64,000 nucleotides of DNA from JBBPYC01 sp038200275. Lineage in GTDB: Bacteria; Pseudomonadota; Gammaproteobacteria; Burkholderiales; Burkholderiaceae_C. Each line of letters starts with the position of its first letter. Position 1 is the stretch's first letter. Where the stretch lies: contig JBBPYC010000091.1 in the NCBI GenBank assembly GCA_038200275.1, forward strand, positions 33,880 to 97,879. Reading direction: 5' to 3'. Of the stretch, positions 42,972 through 51,326 are shown in pieces. A model generated the notes under the pieces. That model did no database searches and was not told the DNA's origin. It saw nothing but the letters and a program-made list of their open reading frames with translations. Made by a program: the position numbers and the translations under genes.

Positions 42972-43505
42972 ATGAAAATCGAACCCACTGCAGACGATCA
43001 GGCCGAGTCGGTGCCGAGTAAGCCCGCGACGTTCTATCGGGCGGATACCTACCGCCCGGAAGAGAGCGTCGGTTGGATGATGCAGCGCATCGTCAGCGAG
43101 GTCGGCCAGGAGATCGAGCGCCGGCTGTCCGACGATGGTCCCACGTCGCCCCAGTGGATGCCGCTGTTCAAGCTGCATCTGGGCGAAGCCAGCACAGTGG
43201 CCGAACTGGCGCGCAGTTGCCGGCTCGACGCCGGTGCCATGACGCGGTTGCTGGACCGGTTGGAAGCCAAGGGTCTGTGCCGCCGCTGCCGCTCCACCAC
43301 CGATCGCCGGGTCGTCAACGTGGAGCTGACCGACGAAGGTCGCCGCTGCGCGCAGGAAATCCCGGCCGTGCTCTGCCTGGTGCAAAACGAGCACTTGACC
43401 GGATTCTCTGAAGCCGAATGGCAGCAATTGAAGGGGTTCCTCCGCCGCATCATGAACAACGCAAAAGCCATCCAGTCCCGGGAGACCAACGATGAGAACG
43501 CCTGA
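42972..43505 (+). CDS. MarR-family transcriptional regulator
   Basis: 177 residues. The winged helix-turn-helix is seen in VAELARSCRLDAGAMTRLLDRLEAKGL (cited in part: LDAGAMTRLLDRLEAKG) and the wing in RSTTDRRVVNVELTDEGRR. A 35-residue lead precedes the MarR fold. First gene of an efflux operon, overlapping the outer-membrane factor by 14 bases, so it most likely represses its own operon and is released by pump substrates. There is no Shine-Dalgarno before ATG 42972, consistent with an almost leaderless message if the promoter at 42930 is right. Confidence 0.9.
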   Translation: MKIEPTADDQAESVPSKPATFYRADTYRPEESVGWMMQRIVSEVGQEIERRLSDDGPTSPQWMPLFKLHLGEASTVAELARSCRLDAGAMTRLLDRLEAKGLCRRCRSTTDRRVVNVELTDEGRRCAQEIPAVLCLVQNEHLTGFSEAEWQQLKGFLRRIMNNAKAIQSRETNDENA

Positions 43506-45051
43506 AACCACAACGGCTGGCGCGCGGCGGCGCCGCATCGCCGGCATGGCGCTGGCAACGATCACTGTGTTGACGCTGGCAGCCTGCGCAGATATGTCCG
43601 GCATCACGCCGGCCAATCGGTTGGACACGACGGCGCCCACGCTGCCAGCCGACGTAACTGAGTCCGGCAGCCAGGGTGCCGAGCTGGTGATCCCCAGCGA
43701 CTGGTGGCACACCTGGGGCGACGAACAACTCGATCGCCTGATCGATCGCGCGCTGCAGGGCAGCCCCAGCCTGCAGCAGGCCCAAGCGCGGATCGCACGT
43801 CAACGCGCCTTCAGTGAAGCCGCAAGTGCTCCGCTCAAACCACAGTTGAACGCGCAGGTCGACGTGCTTCATCAGCGTTACAGCGAACACGGCCTGGTGC
43901 CGCCACAACTGGCGGGTGAGCAGGTCAACACCGCCACCGCACAGTTGAACTTCGGTTGGGAAATCGACTTTTTCGGCAAGAACCGCGCAGCACTGGATGC
44001 GGCGCTGGGCGCGCAGCGGGCCAGCGAGGCCGATGCACTGGCTGCGCGCGTGCTGCTGGCCAGCCAGATCGCACGGGGCTATCTGCAGTTCGCGCGGCTG
44101 ACCGATCAGCTCGACGTTGCGCGCCGCACGTTGGCACAGCGCGGAGAGACGCTGGCGCTGGTGCGCAGTCGGGTCGGTGCCGGGCTGGATTCGAACCTGG
44201 AGCTGCGGCAAAGCGAAACCAGCCTGCCCGAGGCGCGCCAAGCCATCGAAGCACTGGAAGGCCAGCGCCAGATCGCGCGTCACGGCCTGGCGGCGTTGGC
44301 TGGCGATCTGGCGCTGGCCGACACGATCCAGCCGGTTTCGCTGGCCGCACTGCCGACCGTCGCTGCGCCGCAAACCGTGCCGCTGCAGTTGGTTGCGCAA
44401 CGCGCCGACATCGCCGCCGCGCGCTGGCGGATCGAAGCCGCCACGCAGGATGTGAAAAGTGCAAAAGCGCAGTTCTATCCCAACATCAACCTGGCCGCAT
44501 TCGCCGGCCTGTCGAGCATCGGCCTGGGTCAGCTGGTGCAAGCCGGCAGTCTGCAGTGGGGCGTCGGCCCGGCGCTGCGGCTGCCGATCTTCGACGCTGG
44601 CCGGCTGCGCGCGAACCTGCGCGGCAAGACGGCCGATCTGGATGCGGCGGTTGCCAGCTACAACGGCGCGGTGATCGATGCCGTGCGGGATGTGGCCGAT
44701 CAGCTGAGCACATTGGGCTCGGTCGCGCGCCAGCAACTCCAGCAGCAAGCCGCGCAGGTTGCGGCGGAGTCGGCGTACGACATTGCGCGGGCGCGCTACC
44801 AGGCCGGGCTGAGCACCTTGATCAATGTGCTGACCACGGAGACCTCTGTGCTGAACCAGCGCCGGCTCGCGGTCGACCTGCACGCGCAGGCGCTTGACAG
44901 CCGTGTGGCGCTGCTGCGCGCGCTGGGCGGCGGCTTGCCGGCTGAGCTGCCTGATGCTAGAAAAAATATAGCTAAAAACGATGACACCATAAGCACCCAT
45001 GCGATTTTTCGTGCTGACCGAAGGGTTGTGCCGTTGTCTGAAGTCCATTAA
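43492..45051 (+). CDS. Outer-membrane efflux lipoprotein (NodT/OprM family)
   Basis: 519 residues. Lipoprotein signal peptide ending LAAC (Cys about 32), then two OEP repeats with long coiled alpha-helices that build the TolC-like duct. It pairs with the EmrA/EmrB-like proteins encoded next. The last 33 or so residues (from RKNIAKNDD) are unlike the family and are encoded by a 45-bp dispersed repeat (44954-44998) and sequence after it; the natural C-terminus is near GGGLPAELPDA. The duct itself looks intact. Confidence 0.92.
   Translation: MRTPETTTAGARRRRIAGMALATITVLTLAACADMSGITPANRLDTTAPTLPADVTESGSQGAELVIPSDWWHTWGDEQLDRLIDRALQGSPSLQQAQARIARQRAFSEAASAPLKPQLNAQVDVLHQRYSEHGLVPPQLAGEQVNTATAQLNFGWEIDFFGKNRAALDAALGAQRASEADALAARVLLASQIARGYLQFARLTDQLDVARRTLAQRGETLALVRSRVGAGLDSNLELRQSETSLPEARQAIEALEGQRQIARHGLAALAGDLALADTIQPVSLAALPTVAAPQTVPLQLVAQRADIAAARWRIEAATQDVKSAKAQFYPNINLAAFAGLSSIGLGQLVQAGSLQWGVGPALRLPIFDAGRLRANLRGKTADLDAAVASYNGAVIDAVRDVADQLSTLGSVARQQLQQQAAQVAAESAYDIARARYQAGLSTLINVLTTETSVLNQRRLAVDLHAQALDSRVALLRALGGGLPAELPDARKNIAKNDDTISTHAIFRADRRVVPLSEVH
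44954..44998 (+). repeat. 45-bp dispersed repeat, copy A, inside the efflux gene end
   Basis: Starts ATGCTA, has ATAGCT at offset 14 and ends AAGCACCC. It aligns without gaps to the copy at 51232-51276: ATGCTA-N8-ATAGCT-(A/G)AAAA(C/T)GAT and a closing AGC(A/G)CCC. It is AT-rich compared with the gene around it, which supports insertion. Confidence 0.65.
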
Positions 45052-45144
45052 CACCGGGGCTGACCCCTGTGACTTTCATAAACCGCCACGACACCTGAAG
45101 TCTGGCCAGAAAACCCATCATCTACACCGTATCAAGAGCCTCCG

Positions 45145-46509
45145 ATGAACGCCCGCCAGAACCTCGCTCCTGCCACCCCCACCCGCACCACCGCAGTGGA
45201 CCTTGATCTGACTGCACCCGCCGCCGATGCCGGCACGCCGACTCCTGCGCCGCCCAAGGGCGGCCGAACACGCAGAGTTGGCTTCATGATCCTCGGGCTG
45301 GTGGTGCTGATTGGCGCCATCGGCTGGGGGACATACGAATGGACGGTTGCCAGCAAGTACGAAGGCACCGACGACGCCTATGCGCAGGGCAACATCGTGC
45401 AGATCACGCCGCAGGTCGGCGGCACCGTGGTAGCGATTCATGCCGAGGACACCGACGTTGTGAAGGCTGGTGACACGCTGGTGCAGATCGATTCGGCCGA
45501 CGCGAAGCTTGCGCTGAGCCAGGCCGAAGCGGCGCTGGCCCAGGCGGTGCGCCAAGTGCGCACGCTCGGTGTGGACAACGGCACGTTCCGCGCGCAAATT
45601 TCGCTTCGGCAGGCCGACGTTTCGCGCGCGCAGTCGGAGCTGTCGCGGGCCAGCGGCGACCTGAAGCGCCGCGAAGCGCTGGCCGGCCAGGGCGCGGTGT
45701 CCGGCGAAGAGTTGCAACACGCACGGGACCAGGTCAACAGTGCGACCAGCGCTGTGGCCGCCGCCCGCGCCGGCGTCAATGCCGCACGCGAGCAGCTGGC
45801 CAGCAACCAGGTGCGCACCGATGGCACCAGCGTCGATGAGAACCCGGCCGTGCTGGCCGCTGCTTCGAAATTGCGCGAAGCCTGGCTGGCACTGCAGCGC
45901 ACCACGCTGCCCGCGCCAATCGATGGCCAGGTCGCGCGCCGCAGCGTGCAGCTCGGCCAGCGCGTGGCACCTGGCACGCCGCTGATGTCGCTGATCCCGC
46001 TGCAGCAAATCTGGGTCGATGCCAACTTCAAGGAAGGGCAGCTCGGCAAGATTCGCATCGGCCAGCACGCGAAGGTGACGGCCGACGTATACGGCAGCAA
46101 GATCGAATACGTCGGCACGGTGGCAGGGCTGGGCGCCGGCACCGGGTCGGCATTCGCGTTGCTGCCCGCGCAAAACGCGACCGGTAACTGGATCAAGGTG
46201 GTACAGCGTGTGCCGGTGCGCATTGAGCTCGATCCCAGGCAGTTGGCTGCGCATCCGCTGCGCATTGGCCTGTCGATGGACGTGACGGTGGATGTGGCAG
46301 AGCAGGGCGGCACGGCGCTGGCCACCGCCGCGCCGACACCGGTCAGCCGCACGCAGGTCTACGCCGACCAAGACGACGGCGCCACGCGCGAGATTGAACG
46401 CATCGTTGCCGCAAACAGCGGCCGCGCTGCATCCACCGCTGCGTCCCAGTCGAAGGGCGCAACCGACACGCAGACCGTCGCTGCAAAACCGGATCTGAAA
46501 GCCCACTGA
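45145..46509 (+). CDS. emrA: EmrA-like membrane fusion protein (HlyD family)
   Basis: 454 residues: cytoplasmic lead, one membrane helix (about 48-70), then a periplasmic barrel-sandwich/coiled-coil region (GTDDAYAQGNIVQITPQVGG, Ala/Gln/Glu-rich hairpin, LPAPIDGQVARRSVQLGQRV). It bridges the inner-membrane pump and outer-membrane duct. A hydrophilic tail of about 50 residues follows the last barrel. The TGA overlaps the emrB ATG by one base. Confidence 0.93.
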   Translation: MNARQNLAPATPTRTTAVDLDLTAPAADAGTPTPAPPKGGRTRRVGFMILGLVVLIGAIGWGTYEWTVASKYEGTDDAYAQGNIVQITPQVGGTVVAIHAEDTDVVKAGDTLVQIDSADAKLALSQAEAALAQAVRQVRTLGVDNGTFRAQISLRQADVSRAQSELSRASGDLKRREALAGQGAVSGEELQHARDQVNSATSAVAAARAGVNAAREQLASNQVRTDGTSVDENPAVLAAASKLREAWLALQRTTLPAPIDGQVARRSVQLGQRVAPGTPLMSLIPLQQIWVDANFKEGQLGKIRIGQHAKVTADVYGSKIEYVGTVAGLGAGTGSAFALLPAQNATGNWIKVVQRVPVRIELDPRQLAAHPLRIGLSMDVTVDVAEQGGTALATAAPTPVSRTQVYADQDDGATREIERIVAANSGRAASTAASQSKGATDTQTVAAKPDLKAH

Positions 46510-48128
46510 TGGATGCGGTGGTCAATCCGGGCACGAGGCCGCCCGCGCGCGTTGCGGCACCAGCTCAGGCGCCGGCCCCCGCACCGGTCAACTACCCACC
46601 GCTGACCGGCACCGCCCGGCTGGCCGGCACGATTGCGCTGTCGGCCGCGACGTTCATGAATGTGCTGGATACGTCGATTGCGAACGTGTCGTTGCCGGCC
46701 ATCGCGGGGGACCTGGGCGTGAGCCCGAACCAGGGCACCTGGGTCATCACGAGCTTCGCGGTAGCGAATGCGATTGCGGTGCCGCTCACAGGCTGGATGT
46801 CGCAGCGTTTCGGCCAGGTGCGGCTGTTCATCCTGAGCCTGATGCTGTTCGTGATCGCCTCCACGCTGTGCGCGTTTGCGCCGAACATGGCCACACTGAT
46901 CGCGTTTCGGGCGTTGCAGGGGTTCGTCGCGGGCCCGATGATCCCGCTGTCCCAGACGTTGCTGCTGGCCAGTTACCCGAAGGCGCTGGCCGGCACCGCG
47001 ATGGCGTTCTGGGGCATGACCACGCTGATCGCGCCGGTGGCCGGCCCGTTGCTGGGCGGCTATCTGACCGACAACCTGTCATGGCCGTGGATCTTTCTGA
47101 TCAACATTCCTGTGGGCATCGCCGCCGGGCTCGGCACCTGGGTGCTGTACCGGGAACGCGAGAGCATGACGCGCAAATTGCCGATCGATGCGATCGGGCT
47201 CGCCTTGCTGGTGGTTTGGGTCGGTGCCATGCAGGTGATGCTGGACCTGGGCAAGGAAAACGATTGGTTCCATTCGCCGCTGATCATCGCGCTGGCGGTG
47301 GTTGCCGTGGTCGGCTTCGTCGCGTTCCTGATCTGGGAGCTGACCGAAGAACATCCGGTGGTGGACCTGAGCCTGTTTGCGCGGCGCAACTTCTGGACCG
47401 GTTCGGTCGTGACCGCGATCGGCTACGGGCTGTTCTTTGGCAGCCTGGTGTTGCTGCCGCTTTGGCTGCAGCAGTACATGGGCTACACCGCCACCGATGC
47501 GGGCATGGTGCTCGCGCCGGTCGGCGTGCTGGCGTTGATTCTGTCGCCAATCGTCGGCAAGACGGTGGGCAAGGTCGATCCACGCCGCTACGTGACGTTC
47601 GCGTTCCTGGTGTTCGCATTCGTGATGTGGCTGCGTTCCCGCTACAACACGCAGGCCGACTACTTCACGCTGATGATGCCGACTGTGATTCAGGGCGTTT
47701 CGATGGCGTTTTTCTTCATTCCGCTGGTGACAATCACGTTGTCGGGGTTGCCGCCGGATCGCATTGCATCGGCATCGGGATTATCGAACTTCATGCGGAT
47801 CACGGCCGGTGCATTCGGCGCGTCGATCAGCACCACCGTCTGGGAAAGCCGCGCGGCATTGCATCATGCGCAGCTGGCCGAACAGATCCATGCAGGCAAA
47901 CCGGCCGTGGAAAGCGCGATCAGCACGTTGAACGCGGCCGGTATCCGCGGCGACGGTGCGCTGGCGGTGCTGAACCGGATGATCGATGGCCAGGCATTCA
48001 TGCTGGCGGCCAATGACATCTTTTATGTCTCGGCGCTGCTTTTCCTGCTGCTGATCCCGATTGTGTGGCTGACCCGGCCCGCCAAGGCGTCGGCGGACAG
48101 CGCGGATGCCGCGGCCGGCGCACACTGA
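46509..48128 (+). CDS. emrB: EmrB-like MFS multidrug transporter (DHA2 family)
   Basis: 539 residues with 14 predicted membrane helices. Motif D1 in FMNVLDTSIANVSLPAIAGD and motif A-like GWMSQRFGQVRLF mark a DHA2 drug:H+ antiporter. A 35-residue Pro/Ala-rich cytoplasmic lead precedes helix 1. Last gene of the marR-controlled operon; no clear terminator after it. Confidence 0.94.
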   Translation: MDAVVNPGTRPPARVAAPAQAPAPAPVNYPPLTGTARLAGTIALSAATFMNVLDTSIANVSLPAIAGDLGVSPNQGTWVITSFAVANAIAVPLTGWMSQRFGQVRLFILSLMLFVIASTLCAFAPNMATLIAFRALQGFVAGPMIPLSQTLLLASYPKALAGTAMAFWGMTTLIAPVAGPLLGGYLTDNLSWPWIFLINIPVGIAAGLGTWVLYRERESMTRKLPIDAIGLALLVVWVGAMQVMLDLGKENDWFHSPLIIALAVVAVVGFVAFLIWELTEEHPVVDLSLFARRNFWTGSVVTAIGYGLFFGSLVLLPLWLQQYMGYTATDAGMVLAPVGVLALILSPIVGKTVGKVDPRRYVTFAFLVFAFVMWLRSRYNTQADYFTLMMPTVIQGVSMAFFFIPLVTITLSGLPPDRIASASGLSNFMRITAGAFGASISTTVWESRAALHHAQLAEQIHAGKPAVESAISTLNAAGIRGDGALAVLNRMIDGQAFMLAANDIFYVSALLFLLLIPIVWLTRPAKASADSADAAAGAH

Positions 48129-48242
48129 ATCTTGAGAGCGCTGCTGCCTAGCACTGTTCGTGCGAAATGGCACGGTGCCTGCTTGAAAGTTCTGCAACCA
48201 TGCCCGACTTCCATGGGCTGGGAGCAGGCTGCCGAGCCGCTC

Positions 48243-48250
48243 TATAAAAT
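48243..48250 (+). promoter_or_regulatory. TATAAAAT box just before clpS (weak promoter candidate)
   Basis: A good -10-like TATAAAAT lies 6 bases before the clpS ATG, with GGAG only 2 bases from the ATG. No matching -35 is seen at 16-18 bp, so it may be chance or need an activator. If used, the clpS message would be leaderless. Confidence 0.25.
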
Positions 48251-48256
48251 GGAGTC

Positions 48257-48616
48257 ATGGCCACCGAACCACCCAAGTTGCCGGCACCCGTCGTTCCGAA
48301 GCCCCAAGTACCTGACGGCGGGGACACGGCCGTGGTCGAGCGGCGTACTCAGAAGGTCGAGCCGCCCAAGCTTTATCAGGTGCTGATGCTCAACGACGAC
48401 TTCACGCCGATGGAGTTCGTGGTTGCTGTGATTCAGGATTTTTTCAGCAAAGACCGCGAGACGGCCACCCAGATCATGTTGAAAGTCCATCTGGACGGCC
48501 GCGGTGTTTGCGGCATCTATACACGCGACGTGGCGCAAACCAAGGTGGACCAAGTACTCGACGCGGCCAAGGAAGCCGGCCATCCGCTGCAATGCGTGAG
48601 CGAGCCCATCGAGTAA
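48257..48616 (+). CDS. clpS: ATP-dependent Clp protease adaptor ClpS
   Basis: 119 residues. LNDDFTPMEFVVAV and MLKVHLDGRGVCGIYTRDVA are the N-degron-binding signatures (Asn-Asp pair and following Met/His pocket). A 35-residue flexible N-terminal arm precedes the fold. ClpS hands N-end-rule substrates to ClpA, encoded 193 bp downstream. The AUG-proximal GGAG is unusually close (2 bases). Confidence 0.96.
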   Translation: MATEPPKLPAPVVPKPQVPDGGDTAVVERRTQKVEPPKLYQVLMLNDDFTPMEFVVAVIQDFFSKDRETATQIMLKVHLDGRGVCGIYTRDVAQTKVDQVLDAAKEAGHPLQCVSEPIE

Positions 48617-48809
48617 GCGGCTGCAAATGAGGCAGCGCCGACACTTGCATTGAATGGTTGCAGGCCCATTTGGTAGTAATCAAGCGATCGACTGCAAACC
48701 CGATTAAAAACAACCACTTCATCGATTCGGCAAGGCAATCTGCGTTTTCCCCGCCTGAACCTTGTTCTGTCATTTCCCTCTCTTTCACCACCAGGCAAAG
48801 GAACCTCTC

Positions 48810-51158
48810 ATGATTGCCCAGGAATTGGAAGTCAGCCTGCATATGGCTTTTGTCGAAGCCCGTCAGCAGCGGCATGAATTCATCACGGTCGAGCACCTGC
48901 TGCTCGCACTGCTCGACAACCCGAGCGCGGCCGAAGTGCTGCGCGCATGTTCGGCCAACATCGACGACCTGCGCAAGTCGCTGACCAACTTCATCAAGGA
49001 CAACACGCCGCAGGTCGCTGGCACCGACGACGTCGATACGCAGCCGACGCTCGGCTTCCAGCGCGTGATCCAGCGCGCGATCATGCACGTGCAGTCCACC
49101 GGCAACGGCAAGAAGGAAGTCACCGGCGCCAACGTGCTGGTCGCAATCTTCGGAGAGAAGGATTCGCACGCGGTGTACTACCTGCACCAGCAGGGCGTAA
49201 CCAGGCTTGACGTGGTCAATTTCATCGCGCACGGCATCAAGAAAAGCGATCCGCCCGAGTCGTCCAAGCCCGGCGAAGCGCCGCAGGGCGAAGCCGAAGA
49301 GGGCAACGAGAAAAATGAGAAAGCATCGCCGCTCGAGCAGTTCACGCAGAACCTGAATCAGTTGGCGAAAGACGGCAAGATCGACCCGCTCATCGGCCGC
49401 GAATACGAAGTCGAGCGCGTGATCCAGATCTTGTGCCGCCGGCGCAAGAACAACCCGTTGCTCGTCGGTGAAGCCGGCGTCGGCAAGACCGCGATCGCCG
49501 AAGGTCTGGCATGGCGCATCACGCAAAAAGACGTGCCGGAAATCCTGGCCGACTCGGTCGTCTACTCACTCGACATGGGTGCGTTGCTGGCCGGCACCAA
49601 ATACCGTGGTGACTTCGAGCAGCGCCTGAAAGGCGTGCTCAAGTCGCTCAAAGACAAACCCAACGGCATCTTGTTCATCGATGAGATTCACACGTTGATC
49701 GGTGCCGGTGCGGCGTCAGGCGGCACGCTGGATGCATCAAATCTGCTGAAGCCCGCGTTGAGCTCGGGTGCGCTCAAGTGCATCGGTGCCACCACGTTTA
49801 CCGAGTATCGCGGCATCTTCGAGAAAGACGCAGCACTGTCACGCCGATTCCAGAAGGTCGACGTGGTCGAGCCGACCGTGCCGGAGACGATCGAGATCCT
49901 CAAGGGCCTGAAGTCGCGTTTCGAAGAGCACCACAGCGTCAAGTACGCGGTCGCGGCCCTGACCGCAGCGGCAGAACTCAGCGCGAAGTACATCAACGAT
50001 CGGCACTTGCCTGACAAGGCGATCGACGTGATCGACGAAGCCGGTGCGGCACAGCGCATCTTGCCGCCGGCCAAGCGCAAGAAGACGATCACGCGGGTTG
50101 AAGTCGAGGAGATCGTTGCCAAGATCGCGCGCATTCCGGCCGCGAACGTCAGCAACGACGACCGCAGCAAACTGCAGACGATCGAGCGCGATTTGAAGAG
50201 CGTGGTGTTCGGCCAGGATCAGGCGCTCGAGGTGCTGGCGGGTGCCGTCAAGATGGCGCGTTCCGGCCTGGGCCGTGAAGACAAGCCGATTGGCTCCTTC
50301 CTGTTCAGCGGCCCCACCGGTGTGGGCAAGACCGAAGCGGCCAAGCAACTCGCGTTCATCATGGGCATCGACCTGATCCGCTTCGACATGTCCGAGTACA
50401 TGGAGCGGCATGCGGTCAGTCGCCTGATCGGCGCGCCGCCGGGTTATGTCGGCTTCGACCAAGGCGGCCTGTTGACCGAGGCGATCAGCAAGAAGCCGCA
50501 CGCGGTGCTGCTGCTCGATGAGATCGAAAAGGCGCACCCGGACATCTTCAACGTGCTGCTGCAGGTGATGGACCACGGCACCTTGACGGACAACAACGGG
50601 CGCAAGGCCGATTTCCGCAACATCATCATCATCATGACGACCAATGCGGGCGCCGAGACGATGAACAAGGCGACGATCGGCTTCACGACGCACCGCGAAG
50701 CCGGCGACGAGATGGCCGACATCAAGCGGCTGTTCACGCCCGAGTTCAGGAACCGGCTGGACGCAATGGTCAGCTTCAAACAACTCGATGAAGTGGTCAT
50801 CATGCGGGTGGTTGACAAGTTCCTGTTGCAACTCGAGCAGCAACTGGCCGAGAAGAAGGTCGAGGTCACGTTCACCGACAAGCTGCGCAAGCACCTGGCC
50901 AAGAAAGGCTTCGATCCGCTGATGGGCGCGCGGCCGATGCAACGCCTGATCCAGGACACGATCCGTCGTGCGCTGGCCGACGAATTGCTGTTCGGGCGCC
51001 TGACCGATGGCGGTCGGCTGACGGTCGACGTTGACCTCAAGACCGACGATAAAGGCGTTGAAACGTCGGAAGTGCTGCTCGACATTCAGCCCTTGCCCAA
51101 GACCACGAAAGGCGCGAAATCCGAGCCGGCAGAGCCGGAGCAGGCGACTGCCGACTGA
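48810..51158 (+). CDS. clpA: ATP-dependent Clp protease ATPase subunit ClpA
   Basis: 782 residues: N-domain (1-145) that binds ClpS, first AAA+ (Walker A GEAGVGKTAIAEG, about 208-220), second AAA+ (Walker A GPTGVGKTEAAK, about 490-501). The ClpP-docking loop contains IGF (ATIGFTTHREAGD). AAGGA lies 9 bases before ATG 48810; a start 16 codons earlier has no homology. It unfolds proteins for ClpP. Confidence 0.97.
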   Translation: MIAQELEVSLHMAFVEARQQRHEFITVEHLLLALLDNPSAAEVLRACSANIDDLRKSLTNFIKDNTPQVAGTDDVDTQPTLGFQRVIQRAIMHVQSTGNGKKEVTGANVLVAIFGEKDSHAVYYLHQQGVTRLDVVNFIAHGIKKSDPPESSKPGEAPQGEAEEGNEKNEKASPLEQFTQNLNQLAKDGKIDPLIGREYEVERVIQILCRRRKNNPLLVGEAGVGKTAIAEGLAWRITQKDVPEILADSVVYSLDMGALLAGTKYRGDFEQRLKGVLKSLKDKPNGILFIDEIHTLIGAGAASGGTLDASNLLKPALSSGALKCIGATTFTEYRGIFEKDAALSRRFQKVDVVEPTVPETIEILKGLKSRFEEHHSVKYAVAALTAAAELSAKYINDRHLPDKAIDVIDEAGAAQRILPPAKRKKTITRVEVEEIVAKIARIPAANVSNDDRSKLQTIERDLKSVVFGQDQALEVLAGAVKMARSGLGREDKPIGSFLFSGPTGVGKTEAAKQLAFIMGIDLIRFDMSEYMERHAVSRLIGAPPGYVGFDQGGLLTEAISKKPHAVLLLDEIEKAHPDIFNVLLQVMDHGTLTDNNGRKADFRNIIIIMTTNAGAETMNKATIGFTTHREAGDEMADIKRLFTPEFRNRLDAMVSFKQLDEVVIMRVVDKFLLQLEQQLAEKKVEVTFTDKLRKHLAKKGFDPLMGARPMQRLIQDTIRRALADELLFGRLTDGGRLTVDVDLKTDDKGVETSEVLLDIQPLPKTTKGAKSEPAEPEQATAD

Positions 51159-51199
51159 CGGCGGTTGTGCGCAGGCGGCAACGTGCCGCTGAAATAAAA

Positions 51200-51231
51200 G
51201 GCCGGCAGTGGAAACGCTGTCGGTCTTTTTT
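51200..51231 (+). terminator. Rho-independent terminator after clpA
   Basis: GGCCGGCAG (51200-51208) pairs with CTGTCGGTC (51217-51225) with two G-U pairs; a run of six T follows. It closes the clpS-clpA unit. Confidence 0.85.
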
Positions 51232-51276
51232 ATGCTACTGGTTTTATAGCTGAAAATGATCGCTACACTAGCGCCC
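51232..51276 (+). repeat. 45-bp dispersed repeat, copy B, intergenic
   Basis: ATGCTA, ATAGCT at offset 14, AAAATGAT and a closing AGCGCCC, aligning without gaps to copy A at 44954. It directly follows the clpA terminator. I recall similar GCTA/TAGC blocks in Comamonadaceae genomes. Confidence 0.6.
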
Positions 51277-51326
51277 CAAGCCGTTTTGATTGTTGAAATG
51301 TCTTTTCCTCCAATGCAGGATCCGGT

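Noticed and set aside
42876..43712. N-terminal extension of the ABC exporter by 279 codons
   Set aside because: The extension runs in antisense through marR and the promoter region and is not protein-like; homology starts at 42875.
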